Below are positions 22,901 to 32,496 of a DNA stretch of 64,000 nucleotides, piece after piece. The notes under the pieces were generated by a model. That model was not told the DNA's origin, did not search any database, and saw nothing but the letters and a program-made list of their open reading frames with translations. The stretch's first letter is position 1. Each line of letters opens with the position of its first letter. The stretch is from Spisula solida (lineage: Eukaryota; Mollusca; Bivalvia; Venerida; Mactridae). Location of the stretch: positions 1,498,001 to 1,562,000 of the forward strand of contig OX365949.1 in assembly GCA_947247005.1 (NCBI GenBank), in the 5' to 3' direction. Both the position numbers and the translations under genes were made by a program.

Positions 22901-25900
22901 CCATTTAAAGTTTACCTACCAGACGAGTTTATGTATATAACGATTATCGTTTGACTTTGAACGCACTATAATGTTAGATCTTCAGCTCTTGTGACCTACT
23001 TATGTAACATACAGAACCATTTATATGTATCATGTCTGTAAAGTTTGGTCAAAACACATTCTCTGGTTTGGCATAAGCAGATGTTATAGGTGTGACTATG
23101 TATCCGACAAAATATGAAGTAAGAATGTCTACAATCAGTAAATTTTTCCCTGTTGTAGTTAGGGCCAAAGTTAAGCACATAGATATAGCAAAATTACCTC
23201 CATTTTTCCCAAAAAGAATGCCTATTCCCCCCTCCCAATTTCGAGAATTGTCGCATGAAAATTTCCCAATTTCATTTGTTCAAGGAAAATCACTGACAAT
23301 AATACTGCACAGTCCATTCAATTAATTAACTGTCTCACAGTCTGTGATATTTTGAAAGTACATTTATTCCAAATTACCCTGCCTCTGACAAATTAGTAGC
23401 TAAATCAGGGAATATGATTGGTCCATTGCCCACGTGACCAGGCCTATTTCAATACCATGTCACTAGCGCTAAGGGAAGAAACTCTAGCCGTTACTGTTTA
23501 TATCAGTCAAGGTCGCTCGATCAAAAACATGGTGTGCTCCACTGTTCGAGTTAAATAAAGATGAAAATCAGTCACTTAGCAACCAAAGGGTAGTATTTTC
23601 ACAGGCTTTTGACAATGGATGGATTCAGGTTTGATCGTCCACCGAGTTGAGCAGTCATGTCGATGTGGATCGTTAATTTGAAAACTCGTTGCGAAATCAT
23701 GTTGCACTTTCGGATTCTATGCAAGCACAATTGTATGATGTTTGTTGCTGTCTTGTAATTATGATTTAGGCCAGCATTTAACTGCATACCGTGTCGCTCT
23801 GCTATATCTTCGTTTTCCGAGCGGATATTGGACCAATTTCAAGAAATATTCAAGACAAACGTCACAAAGTCCGAGGTGGTTAAAGTTGTTTCTAAACAAA
23901 ATGAAAAGCCTCTCATGAAATATTTTGCAGGTATGTCGCCGATTTTATCTATTTTGAAGTATTTTATGACAATTAAACGCTGTGTACAGTGCCAGTGAAT
24001 AATTATGTTTATATTGTTGTCTCCCTTGACTAATGTATGCGTTCTGTACGAGTTTGTTCCCTTTTTGTCATGGTCGGGTCTGGATATGCGATGTGGTGTA
24101 GTTACAATAACATCTCAATAATAATCCAACCATTGAGAGACATTGCCATATCAAACTGGTCTAATTTTTGTGTGGGTCTTAATTTTGAGGTAAATTAAAG
24201 ACCAATTCACTGATATCAGCGGTCTTTCTATTGAGGTGCACGCTTGTTTTAAGAGTGGTTATTCATTGTGAATGGTCATCGATAGGGTAAATTCGTTGCA
24301 TGGTCATCTAGTGACCTGGTATGGGATGATACCTGGTCAGTAAATATCGTACCATGACTCGGCTTTGCCAGGTACGATATTTACTGACCAGGTATCATCC
24401 TGTACAAGGTCACTAGATGACCATGTAACTAATATTCAATAGCAGATTCTCACCTCCACTTCTGGATTATACTGTTGAAAAGACATTCTACCATACACCA
24501 TGTTTATACACCTCTCGAAACTTGGTTCAGATGTATATTTACTCCTGCAAATAGAAACAAGTAGTTCATAAAGCTATTGTCCTGTCCTTGTCCACATCAT
24601 GGATCTTTAATACAACAGATGTAATGATCAGAACTGTGTAATTATTTAGGCCCTTAGTCAAACATAACCCATGAAATGCAAGCACTTATTTCCAATGGGG
24701 TCCAGTGTTTATGCTGAAGGGACAGCAAGTAGAAGAGAAAGAGTCGTGATACAAGGAATCCAGGTGCGTTAACCTAGCTTGTTCCGAACATACTCCTTGG
24801 TTCTTTAACGTGCTTGGTGTATAGCACCTATACACGGGAGACTACCTCTGGGTTTCCAACCAGTTCATCTCTAGTTGGGAGTGAAACACTGAAAAGCGTT
24901 TCAGAAATGACCAAGTGCCCTGGCCGAGATTCAAACCAAGGAGCTCTTGATCAGTAGTCAAGAGCATTATCCACTCGGCCACCATGTCTCACTATATTCA
25001 GAGACTCCCTGTCATATGATAAATGCAAATGATCACATGTGACAGTCTTGACTGTTCCTCAAAATGTATACTGAACAAGAGGGCACTAGGTCGCTCACAT
25101 GTCGTAATAGTTCATGGAGGCCCACATGGTGACATTAGAAATCATTTATAACTTCAAAGAATCAGGTAAAAGCAGCCTCAGTTGCATGCACAAGGTTATC
25201 ATATAGTCCAGTGAACTTGTTATTTACATCAGATAACCCATATTTGCAGATTTGACCAAAATTGTGACCTCTAGTGCCTACACAAAGTTTTTCTTTGATT
25301 GGACCAGGTGACCTATTTTTTCACCCGGTTGACCCAATATGGAACTTGACTTCGATTTAGTTGAGATGACCATTGTGACCAAGTTTCATAAAGATTAAGT
25401 GTCTAGTGACTACACAAACTTTTTCGAAGATTTAACCAAGTGACCTAGTTTTTGACCCCACATGACCCAGTTTGAAACTAGACATAGATTTCATAAAGAC
25501 AAACATTCTGACCAAGTTTCAAGAAGATTGGGTCATAATTGTGTCCTCAATGCGTTCACAAGCTTTTTCTAAGATTTGACCTAGTGACCAAGTTTTTGGC
25601 CCACATGACCCAGTTTTGATATTGACCTAGATTTTATAGAGACATACATTCTGACCAAGTTTCATGAAGATTGGTCCATAATTGTGTCCTCATTAGTGTT
25701 CACAAGCTTTTTCTAAGATTTGACCTTGTGACCTAGTGTTTGACCCCACATGACCCAGTTTCGAATTTGACCTAGATTTTATAGAGACAAACATCCTGAC
25801 CAAGTTTCATGAAGATTGGTTCATAAATTATTTAGCAACCCCAGATAAACCAATAATCCCACTAGAATTAATTATCAATCAGCTGAAATCAATGTCAAGA

Positions 25901-27756
25901 CATTGAACATTATCGATTCTGTCGATGACATCTCTATATGTAACTGTGATAATCCAAGTTGTGTTGCACCTGAACGCCGCCCAATACCAGTGACACTTGT
26001 GTTCAAAGCAATATACCATCCACATGTTGGTGATTGATGATATTAATTGTAGGTCTACAATCTAAATCAGCAGTCTTTTGTTGACAGGTTTCATTTATAA
26101 TTATTCAACTAATTAAGTGCGTTTCTTTGGGTGGTCTTAGTATGCAGGTTAAATTTGGTTTGACTTTAATTTGATGGATAATTCAAAGATGTAAAACCTA
26201 TTATATACAGCTATAGGCCAATTAACATGCTATCCCCGACGATATATGTGAACATGATTGTTTCAGTTCATTTCAGTGCATGTTTTACAGTACTTGCCAA
26301 GTCAATTGGTATTGGTTTTTATTGAGTCGGTGGCATAAATTCAGAAATCTTTGCATCAAAGTTGTAGTTTTGTTAAATATTTTGATATTGAGATTGGTAA
26401 ATATATGCTACTAATGTACAGAATGTAATGATGAACTGCTGTGCAAAATTTCATAAAGATATCTCAAAAATTAAAAAAGTTATGACAATTTTACTAAAAA
26501 TATGTGTTTTTTCGGTTCCGTCGTCCGAGCAACCGCGAACTGATTTATAGAACAGAAAAATTCTAGATTTTGCCCCGTTTTTTGCACATTGAAAGTATCA
26601 TAACTTTTTTATTTTTCAAGATATCTTGAAAAGATAAACTGTTCTGAAATGGATTTACTGAGATCTATTCAAAGAACTTAACAAATACCAACAATAATCA
26701 AGTTACAAAAATGACTTGGGGTTGCTAATAAATTGTGTCCCCTAATGTGTTCACAAGCAATTGTGGACGAACAGATAGACGGACGACGGACGAAGAGTGA
26801 TCACAAAAGCTCACCCTGTCACTTTGTGACAGGTGAGCTATTATAAAAAACAGCAACACAATAATGAAGCCAATAGCTCTGTGCTTACTCTTTCTTGTCC
26901 ACTGGTGGTAAATCAAGCACCCAATGTTCATCATCTATTACTTGTTTTCTTTCTTCTTCACTTTTCTCTTTTTCAATTCTTAATGCACTCCTCTTCATAA
27001 ACTGAAATATAACTTATTTATAAGTGAACTTGTAATTTAGTAAAAAATTATAATATGGGCGTAACACACGGCTGATGACAATGAGTCATGAAGCTCGACA
27101 ATGAAGAATACTGTAGCAGGCATGGTAGTCTGTTGTGTCACTTTGTCATCGATAGCGTAGTCATGTGTCGTGCCAACATTGAATGCCGCTGGTGACATCT
27201 TAACATGACAGACTGTAGATGTGATATGCTTAAATGTCATACACAATCTGGTAACATATTGACAACATCTGGTAGATCGTTAATGAAACAGAGAAACAAA
27301 ACCGGCCCAATTACACTAGCCGATTCCGAAGTCAAATCAATCTGCCACCAATAGTAACTTGTATTCTGGTGGCTGTGAGCAATCAGAAATGATGAAGAAG
27401 TTATTTAGGGAACACTTGCTTGCACATGTCTGCAGATTCTGCGTCCGTACAGCTGTTGTTCTTTGAGCAGTTCAGTTTACAGCTCATAAAACATGGTAAA
27501 AATGTTACCAAACGAATAATGCGTAGTACAGTGTTGTTTTAATTTTTAAGCTACGTTTAACAGTTTTTAAATAGCAAGTGTCCGGGTACTGGTAGTGTCC
27601 GGGTACACTTCCAAACAGTCTGCAAAGAACCTCAAAATGTAGTTTTTGTAAACTCAACGCTCTAGTAACAACGGGGTGAAACAGGTAGACAAAGTACATT
27701 ACCTTCATCTGTAAAACATTGCTTGACAAACTTGACTTCGTCTCGCCACCTGCCAT
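19846..27756 (-). CDS. MPHOSPH6: M-phase phosphoprotein 6, complete gene, five coding exons
   Basis: MPHOSPH6 (yeast Mpp6) is a nuclear cofactor of the RNA exosome. It links the core to the MTR4 helicase and supports 5.8S rRNA 3'-end maturation. Coding exons: 27703..27756, 26889..27001, 24454..24544, 22066..22160, 19846..19978. All introns are GT..AG and the phases agree, giving 486 bases: 161 residues plus TGA, close to the usual 160 or so of animal orthologues. Family marks: the N-terminal SSNVLQMKFMKR at 11-22; DDEHWVLDLP at 41-50; YGRMSF..NPEVEKLM at 73-89, the segment known in the family to contact the exosome core; VDDEEMA at 110-116; and a Lys/Arg-rich tail ending KRQFIKPEED. The ATG has A at -3 and G at +4. 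Introns of 0.7 to 2.3 kb hold repeats. Nothing looks broken. Confidence 0.93.
19981..20328. repeat. 29-bp minisatellite, 12 copies, in MPHOSPH6 intron 4
   Basis: Twelve head-to-tail units of 29 bp (plus-strand unit begins GAAATACAGACATTCAACAT and ends ACAGAGAAT). The central units are nearly identical; the outer ones carry GATATT in place of GACATT. The array ends exactly at the 3' splice site of the last MPHOSPH6 exon. There are no spacers, so it is not a CRISPR array. Confidence 0.97.
20654..20895. mobile_element. Short TIR element, relative at 55090..55330
   Basis: The ends AATCTCCCGAAGCATCT and (reverse-complemented) GATCTCCCGAAACATCT are inverted repeats. Interior phrases GAGCTAAATCTCATCT and CAAATTGAGA recur in reverse at 55090..55330 within CTH intron 2. 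It lies in MPHOSPH6 intron 4. Confidence 0.55.
20970..21640 (+). repeat. GACC-type repeat, variant family
   Basis: It opens with ACAAGAGCACCGCTATTG. It has three to four units with CCTTTAACCCCTAAGTGTGA, CTTGACCTTGAAGC and GTGGTGAACATTTG, at a period of about 120 to 130 bp. It lies in MPHOSPH6 intron 4. Confidence 0.7.
22066..22160 (-). CDS. MPHOSPH6: MPHOSPH6 exon 4
   Basis: Bordered by TTTTTCAG and GTACTG. It begins KLMK and ends in the acidic DDEEMAI segment, two bases into an Arg codon. Confidence 0.9.
22390..22475 (+). mobile_element. tRNA-derived SINE head
   Basis: ACTCGAGTGGATAAGCATGC resembles a tRNA A-box region and ACTGGTTCGACACCC a B box. There is no complete cloverleaf. A related sequence lies in reverse at 22782..22863. 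Confidence 0.5.
22782..22863 (-). mobile_element. tRNA-derived SINE head, inverted
   Basis: On the minus strand GTAGTGTAGTGGATACGCAC and GTAGGTTCGATCCCC form A- and B-box-like segments spaced as in a tRNA. The sequence parallels 22390..22475. Confidence 0.55.
23190..23290 (+). repeat. Interspersed repeat fragment
   Basis: It shares TTTCCCAAAAAG and AATTTCCCAATTT phrases with 11480..11775. It lies in MPHOSPH6 intron 3. Confidence 0.4.
24299..24425. repeat. Large near-perfect palindrome, 55-bp arms, 17-bp loop
   Basis: The arms 24299..24353 and 24371..24425 are reverse complements with three mismatches (outer end CATGGTCATCTAGTGACCT, inner end CAGTAAATATCGTACC). The palindrome starts 28 bp inside MPHOSPH6 intron 3 from the exon 3 donor, so it would fold in the pre-mRNA. 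It is likely a foldback insertion. Confidence 0.9.
24454..24544 (-). CDS. MPHOSPH6: MPHOSPH6 exon 3
   Basis: Bordered by CTATTTGCAG and GTGAGA. It encodes the YGRMSFQQYNPEVE core. The donor is 28 bp from a large palindrome. Confidence 0.93.
24720..24990 (-). mobile_element. tRNA-derived SINE
   Basis: On the minus strand GGTGGCCGAGTGGATAATGC and TTGGTTTGAATCTCGGCC (24916..24990) resemble the A and B regions of a Ser/Leu-type tRNA. The downstream body contains GTATAGGTGCTATACACC and CGTTAAAGAACC, a core seen in invertebrate SINEs. It lies in MPHOSPH6 intron 2, just upstream of exon 3. Confidence 0.6.
25075..26840 (+). repeat. GACC-type repeat split by a later insertion
   Basis: The repeat opens with ACAAGAGGGCACTAGGTCGC and carries about five units of TGACCTAGTTTTTGACC / ATGACCCAGTTT. 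It is interrupted at 25832, resumes at 26729 and ends with the GGACGACGGACGAAGAGTGA tail and the palindrome GCTCACCCTGTCAC..GTGACAGGTGAGC. It lies in MPHOSPH6 intron 2. Confidence 0.75.
25832..26728. mobile_element. TIR element of 897 bp inserted in the GACC-type repeat
   Basis: The ends are inverted repeats TTAGCAACCCCA. The host repeat reads through from TTCATAAATTA on the left to AATTGTGTCC on the right, which dates the insertion after the host repeat. The exact target duplication is unclear. The interior has no coding frame. Confidence 0.65.
26889..27001 (-). CDS. MPHOSPH6: MPHOSPH6 exon 2
   Basis: Bordered by TATATTTCAG and GTAAGC. It encodes the basic/acidic helix and the EHWVLDLPP motif, and ends two bases into a Glu codon. 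Confidence 0.92.
27703..27756 (-). CDS. MPHOSPH6: MPHOSPH6 exon 1 (coding part)
   Basis: Eighteen codons, MAGGETKSSLSSNVLQMK, ending AAG before a GTAATG donor (phase 0). Confidence 0.88.
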
Positions 27757-29300
27757 TATTAAGCAGTTTGAAAAACGGTCTCAAAAAACGTGGACTCACA
27801 CGGTGTAAACAGAAAACGGGCACGACTAAAATCCATACAAAAGTTTGCCTACAGGTCACAAACCACCAAATAAATTTGTTCTTTAACTCAATGTAAAGTG
27901 AATAATGATGGACCCAAAAAATGTCAACTTTTTGTCCATGGGGCCCTCTCATAATCTATCAATGGAAAGAAATAGCTTAGAACTTCAAGAAAATGAAAAA
28001 AACCCATAGGGTTGCGTATCATATAAGAAAAACATTGTAAGCCTATTTTCGCACGGTCGCGGACTGATCCAAACCTGGTTTTACCCAACTCTACTTTCAC
28101 TTTCATATCAAGGCTAAATTATCAAAAAAGTTAAGATAAAACAGTTTCAATATATTACCTACATGTGTACAATGCCATTAAACTCAATAAGATCATTCCG
28201 GTTCAATTTTGTCAAGACATACCACCATTTTCAGTCAATCAAAAGTTTTTTTAAGTTTTGGCCCGCGTAGACATTTGGTGGTTTGGTACCTACACCACGA
28301 GCAAGTGTAAAATTTATCTCAAGGTAGAATTAACGGAACCCTTAATTACTTTTTTAGATTTCAGTAACTGTAGTCTCACATATTGTTAATGCCTTTAAGA
28401 ACCTTACATATTCAGAGAAGTTCCAATATGTAATGTCTAGCGAAAATGTCGAAACAATAAACATGACAGGAAAATGTATACATCAATGTATGCTTAGAAG
28501 ATCAATATACTTGAAAAATAATGTATTATAATATGTATACCATACTATGGTGCTGTTATTTGATCTTGTTTGAATTATTTTTAATATTACACTTATAATT
28601 ATATGTGCTAGATATTCCAATAACTTTGTGCTCTAGTCAATGAAAGCACCATTGTTTTTATTATTTTATTTTGTTTTGATATTTTCTGATCAGTATTATT
28701 TACATGTTCGTTTATATGTTTTCTCTTTTACTTTGACATTGTTTTAAACTCTGGATTGCCTTTTATGTAAATATCAAAATTATATACCCGAGAGGGTCCA
28801 GAATTTGGAAAATAAACTATATTCTATTATATTCTATTCATTGAAGAGTATCTAACACCTAGCCTGTTGTATTCAAAAATAATCTACAATTATTTAAAAA
28901 ATTAAAGAAATATTTTCGTGAAAGTTCAAACATTTTCACTCTTAATTTTACTCTGAGGAACCCACGGATAATTATATATGTAGGTCTTTGCACGGATACA
29001 CTTCGACGAATTGCTTATTCTATAAATTTTTATACTATGTGATGTATTCAATAAAACATATACAGTCGTGTTATTTTTTTCATTCCACACGCTAATCTAT
29101 CGATTCACAGAAATAAAACACGTGTTCAGATACAAAATGACATACAGCGCCATGCCACAAGTGAACCTCATCATGACGTTTTATGTTGGTTGATATGGGG
29201 GAGAAGTAAATGACGTCCCATTCTCTATAAAGTGTAGGGATTGTGTCCCTTCGACAATTAAACTATTTTTCTATGTCATTATGTCAAATATGACGCAATA
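27757..29300. other. MPHOSPH6 5' flank; possible retroelement tail
   Basis: Upstream of the MPHOSPH6 start on the minus strand. No core promoter element is recognised. Around 28750..28840 the phrase TATGTAAATAT..GAGAGGGTCCAGAATTTGGA..AATAAACTA followed by TATTC repeats resembles the 3' end of a non-LTR retrotransposon. Open frames at 27662..28106 overlap the first exon region and show no family features. Confidence 0.4.
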
Positions 29301-29309
29301 AATGTCAAA

Positions 29310-32100
29310 ACAAGCATTTGGAATAGCGTGTTTCATTTTATGAAGTTTTCTTGATCACCTAGACACTTTAACCATACCAGCTGTTCTCTAGTATAAACAA
29401 TATTCCAAGACCAAATTTTAGCTCAATCCATCAATGTCTTGATTCCCCCTACCGAGTTGAAATTTTGACCCAAAGACGGCATGTAGGCATTTTTTTACTG
29501 AGATCTACATCAGAATTTCTTTTTTGTTATTTTAAACATTATTACATGATATCAATATTTTAAAAATCCGTCCACAAATAAGAAAATAAACCCATAGAGC
29601 GTAAAATCACTTTCTTTTATCATGTTTAGAATAGCATTGTTGTTTCTATTGAATACACCTCGGTGATTGACTGGAGACCGTGGTATACATTTCACGGTAT
29701 AACTTTTTAACAAGTTGATCAATTTCGATGGGATTTTGCATGGAGGTAATTCTAACGATGTTGTCTATGAATGTAATTACTTTATGAAGATATCAAAAGC
29801 CAATTATTGTTTTTGATACCATGAAAAATCTGACCACTTTACTAATGCACCTTTCTAAGATAACATAATTTTTTTAAAAGACATTTTTTTACTCTTTATC
29901 AAAGATACAATTACCTGTGATTCCACCAACATTCTTTTTTGTGTAAGATGAATGCTTTGAGGTTGTTTTAACTCTTTTATGTCAATATTTTATAATATAA
30001 TGATCCAAATTATATACCAGACCATTTCATAGCAGAAATGAGTGTTTTTCTGAAAATTAGAAAACATTTTTAATTATCGGATATTCTCCATTTACAAACT
30101 TTCAGGGTCCAAATTGAGAACTGTTTTTAAACACTTTATAATGTACTAATGTGATTTTACATGCCTGTATAATTAAACAAAACTAACCATATACATCTTA
30201 ATGTGATAACTGCGATCATTCACTCCCCGTTCAGCATCATCATTCGCCACTTTAAGGTTTGTCACAACATCGCGCATTGTTGTGCTTTCGAATAATCTCC
30301 ACTGAGCATGGACATTGTGAGCTTGGCACCATTTATTACCAGAAAGTGAAAGAGAAACCATGACTCGGGTCCAATTAAGCAGATCCATTGGATGATTCGC
30401 TGTGATGATACCAGTTGGAAAGTCAGATATTGTAAGTTTGTAACCTCTGTGACTAAAAGTTAAGAGCCATAACGTCCTTGCCATCGGGTGCCACAGACTC
30501 GTCAAACAAGACGAGGAAGATCAAGAGTGTCGTAGAAGGAAAATTATGCTTGCGATTGGAGCATCAACGGGTGTGTTGCCATCAGGTCCCATAACTCGAA
30601 GCCCGATCAGGATGGAATTGCATAATTGCTGGCTTGAAGGAACCATGTCCATAGAAAAGAGAACTTTATTGCATTCTTTCTTGTTTGGTATGAGAGGGTA
30701 CAGATTGCTACATTGGGCAGCATAGCAAGCTTTCATAACAATCTGGTAGAGTGTAACACACTAGGAGCTTTTATTACGAATGCATCCCCAAGTGCCACAG
30801 ACCGGTATCTTAGGCGAGTAGTCACCCAGGTACTGGTTAATAAGTGCTCAAAGTTATCTATGGTTGGTGCTTCAAAGTCATTTTCAGGTAGATGGTGAGC
30901 TAAAATGTTACTTGTATCTAGGCTCTTGCTTGAGAGGGGGGAAACATTCAGGCCTATTCTAGGATTTAAATTGCTATGGGTGAACCTCTTTTAAATTGTT
31001 CAGATTCTGTTGGACACGTTAAGCATAGATACTATGTTTTTAAAACCCCATCTTAAGGTCACCTTATATATATTCGATTCGTGAATGGAAAAGTTACTCA
31101 AGATGTCTCATTTACAGTTTTACAAATATCAAGTATACAAAATGAGGACCAATATGTTCAGAATGTCTAAATTGACTGACGTGAAATGAAAAATACGGAG
31201 TTTCCCAAATGAAACACTCAGCCCAAACGCATGCTTGTGGCTGCAGAGCATGGAACCAACGATGATCTAACTATTGAAATGTGTGGAGTTTATCATAAAC
31301 ATTTCTTAGAAATCCAAGGGAATGTGAAGATTCGGGTCCGTGAAGATTGTATGAGAAACATGGTATAATTTATTGAATGCACTAGCTAGATCGCTTGCGT
31401 CAATTATTCTGTAAGCACTGGGTTTGGGATTTTCTCTTTGGTCGCACCCTGTCCATTATATGTATGTAAATACATTGTCATGATACTTTATGAATAGAAA
31501 GTCACATTTATGTGCCTGTCACTCAACTCATCACTCAATCTATTTTTCCCTGTCCAATTTTTATTATCCTATAGAACACTATATGTATACTGTTGTAGAA
31601 AGCATGAGTACATCAATGCCGTCCAAGTTTTAAGAAACATGCTAATATATGTATATGGTTAGTTTTGTATAATACATTGATTATACCTGTAAAATCAAAT
31701 TAGTTCATCATAAAAGTATTCAACAGCATGACAGTTCTGACCAAAATTAAATGACTTTTTATAAGAGCAAGGTGATTTGGACCTGGGGTGTTTGCAAAAG
31801 AAAAAACTGTATAAACAGTATATAATTTGGACCATTATATTATAAATTATGGACACAAATGGGTTTAAACAACCTCAAATCATTCATTTGGTGGAATGTT
31901 GGTGGAAAAGGTTAAAAAAGAAACCTTGTTGTAGTAAAAAAATGCCTAGATGCCGTCTTTGGGTAAAAATTTCAACTCGGTAGGGGGATCAAGACATTGA
32001 TGGATTGATCTGTAATTTGGTCTTGGAATAGAGAACAGTTGGTTTAATTATCTAGGTGATCAAAGAAAAAGTTCAAAAAATGAAACGCCCTTATCTGGAA
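29310..32100. mobile_element. Old transposon with long inverted arms, about 2.8 kb
   Basis: The left region 29310..30200 and right region 31640..32100 are reverse complements in several ordered blocks. Examples are CGTTTCATTTT.TGAA near the ends, TTGATCACCTAG, CTACCGAGTTGAAATTTT..CC, ACCAACATTC, ATATAATGATCCAAATTATA, and GTATATGGTTAGTTTTGT with TAAAATCA.ATTAG innermost. The interior carries decayed minus-strand frames. Borders are approximate. Confidence 0.6.
30173..30900 (-). pseudogene. Decayed ORFs inside the inverted-arm transposon
   Basis: Two open stretches on the minus strand (30173..30505 and 30521..30736) and a further open piece near 30760..30900 are separated by stops or frameshifts. 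One holds NDDAERGV, which resembles a phrase in uncharacterised invertebrate transposon proteins; I cannot name the family. They sit between the inverted arms, where a transposase would be expected. Confidence 0.35.
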
Positions 32101-32160
32101 TATACTTTCACTTCCAGGTAAACAAACATGGTAGAGAGGGGTAAATGATTTACACCAGGT

Positions 32161-32490
32161 ATAAAAGAAGCCATAGTTTGGCTATTCTACTCAGGAATCT
32201 CACAGACGGATATATCAAATAGGATAGGCATGCCTAGAACTACACTGTCAGGTATTTTAATAGTTTAAGGCGAAGTGACAAAACCTTTCAGGATAGTTAA
32301 AGAAAACAGACAACGGACTCTATCGGCACATTAGCTGTGGTAGATTGAAACATAAATACCAAAGGTCGAATAGAAATACTAGTAGATAACCTCTGGCCAG
32401 TTGTGGTACATTAATTTAATTAATTTGAATTAATATAAGACCAGAAATCGGTTTCATTCCATATCGTAGCTAGCCAAGAGCCCGGACCTT
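32161..32490 (+). pseudogene. Tc1-like transposase remnant
   Basis: Reading from 32161, IKEAIVWLFYSGISQTDISN and the following RIGMPRTTLSGIL fit the N-terminal helix-turn-helix of Tc1-type transposases. A stop follows within 36 codons. Near 32471..32492 AGCCAAGAGCCCGGACCTTA gives a piece like the SPDLN motif of the catalytic domain. The sequence then ends at the border of copy 2 of the 4-kb block. Most of the catalytic domain is missing. Confidence 0.55.
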
Positions 32491-32496
32491 AATAGT

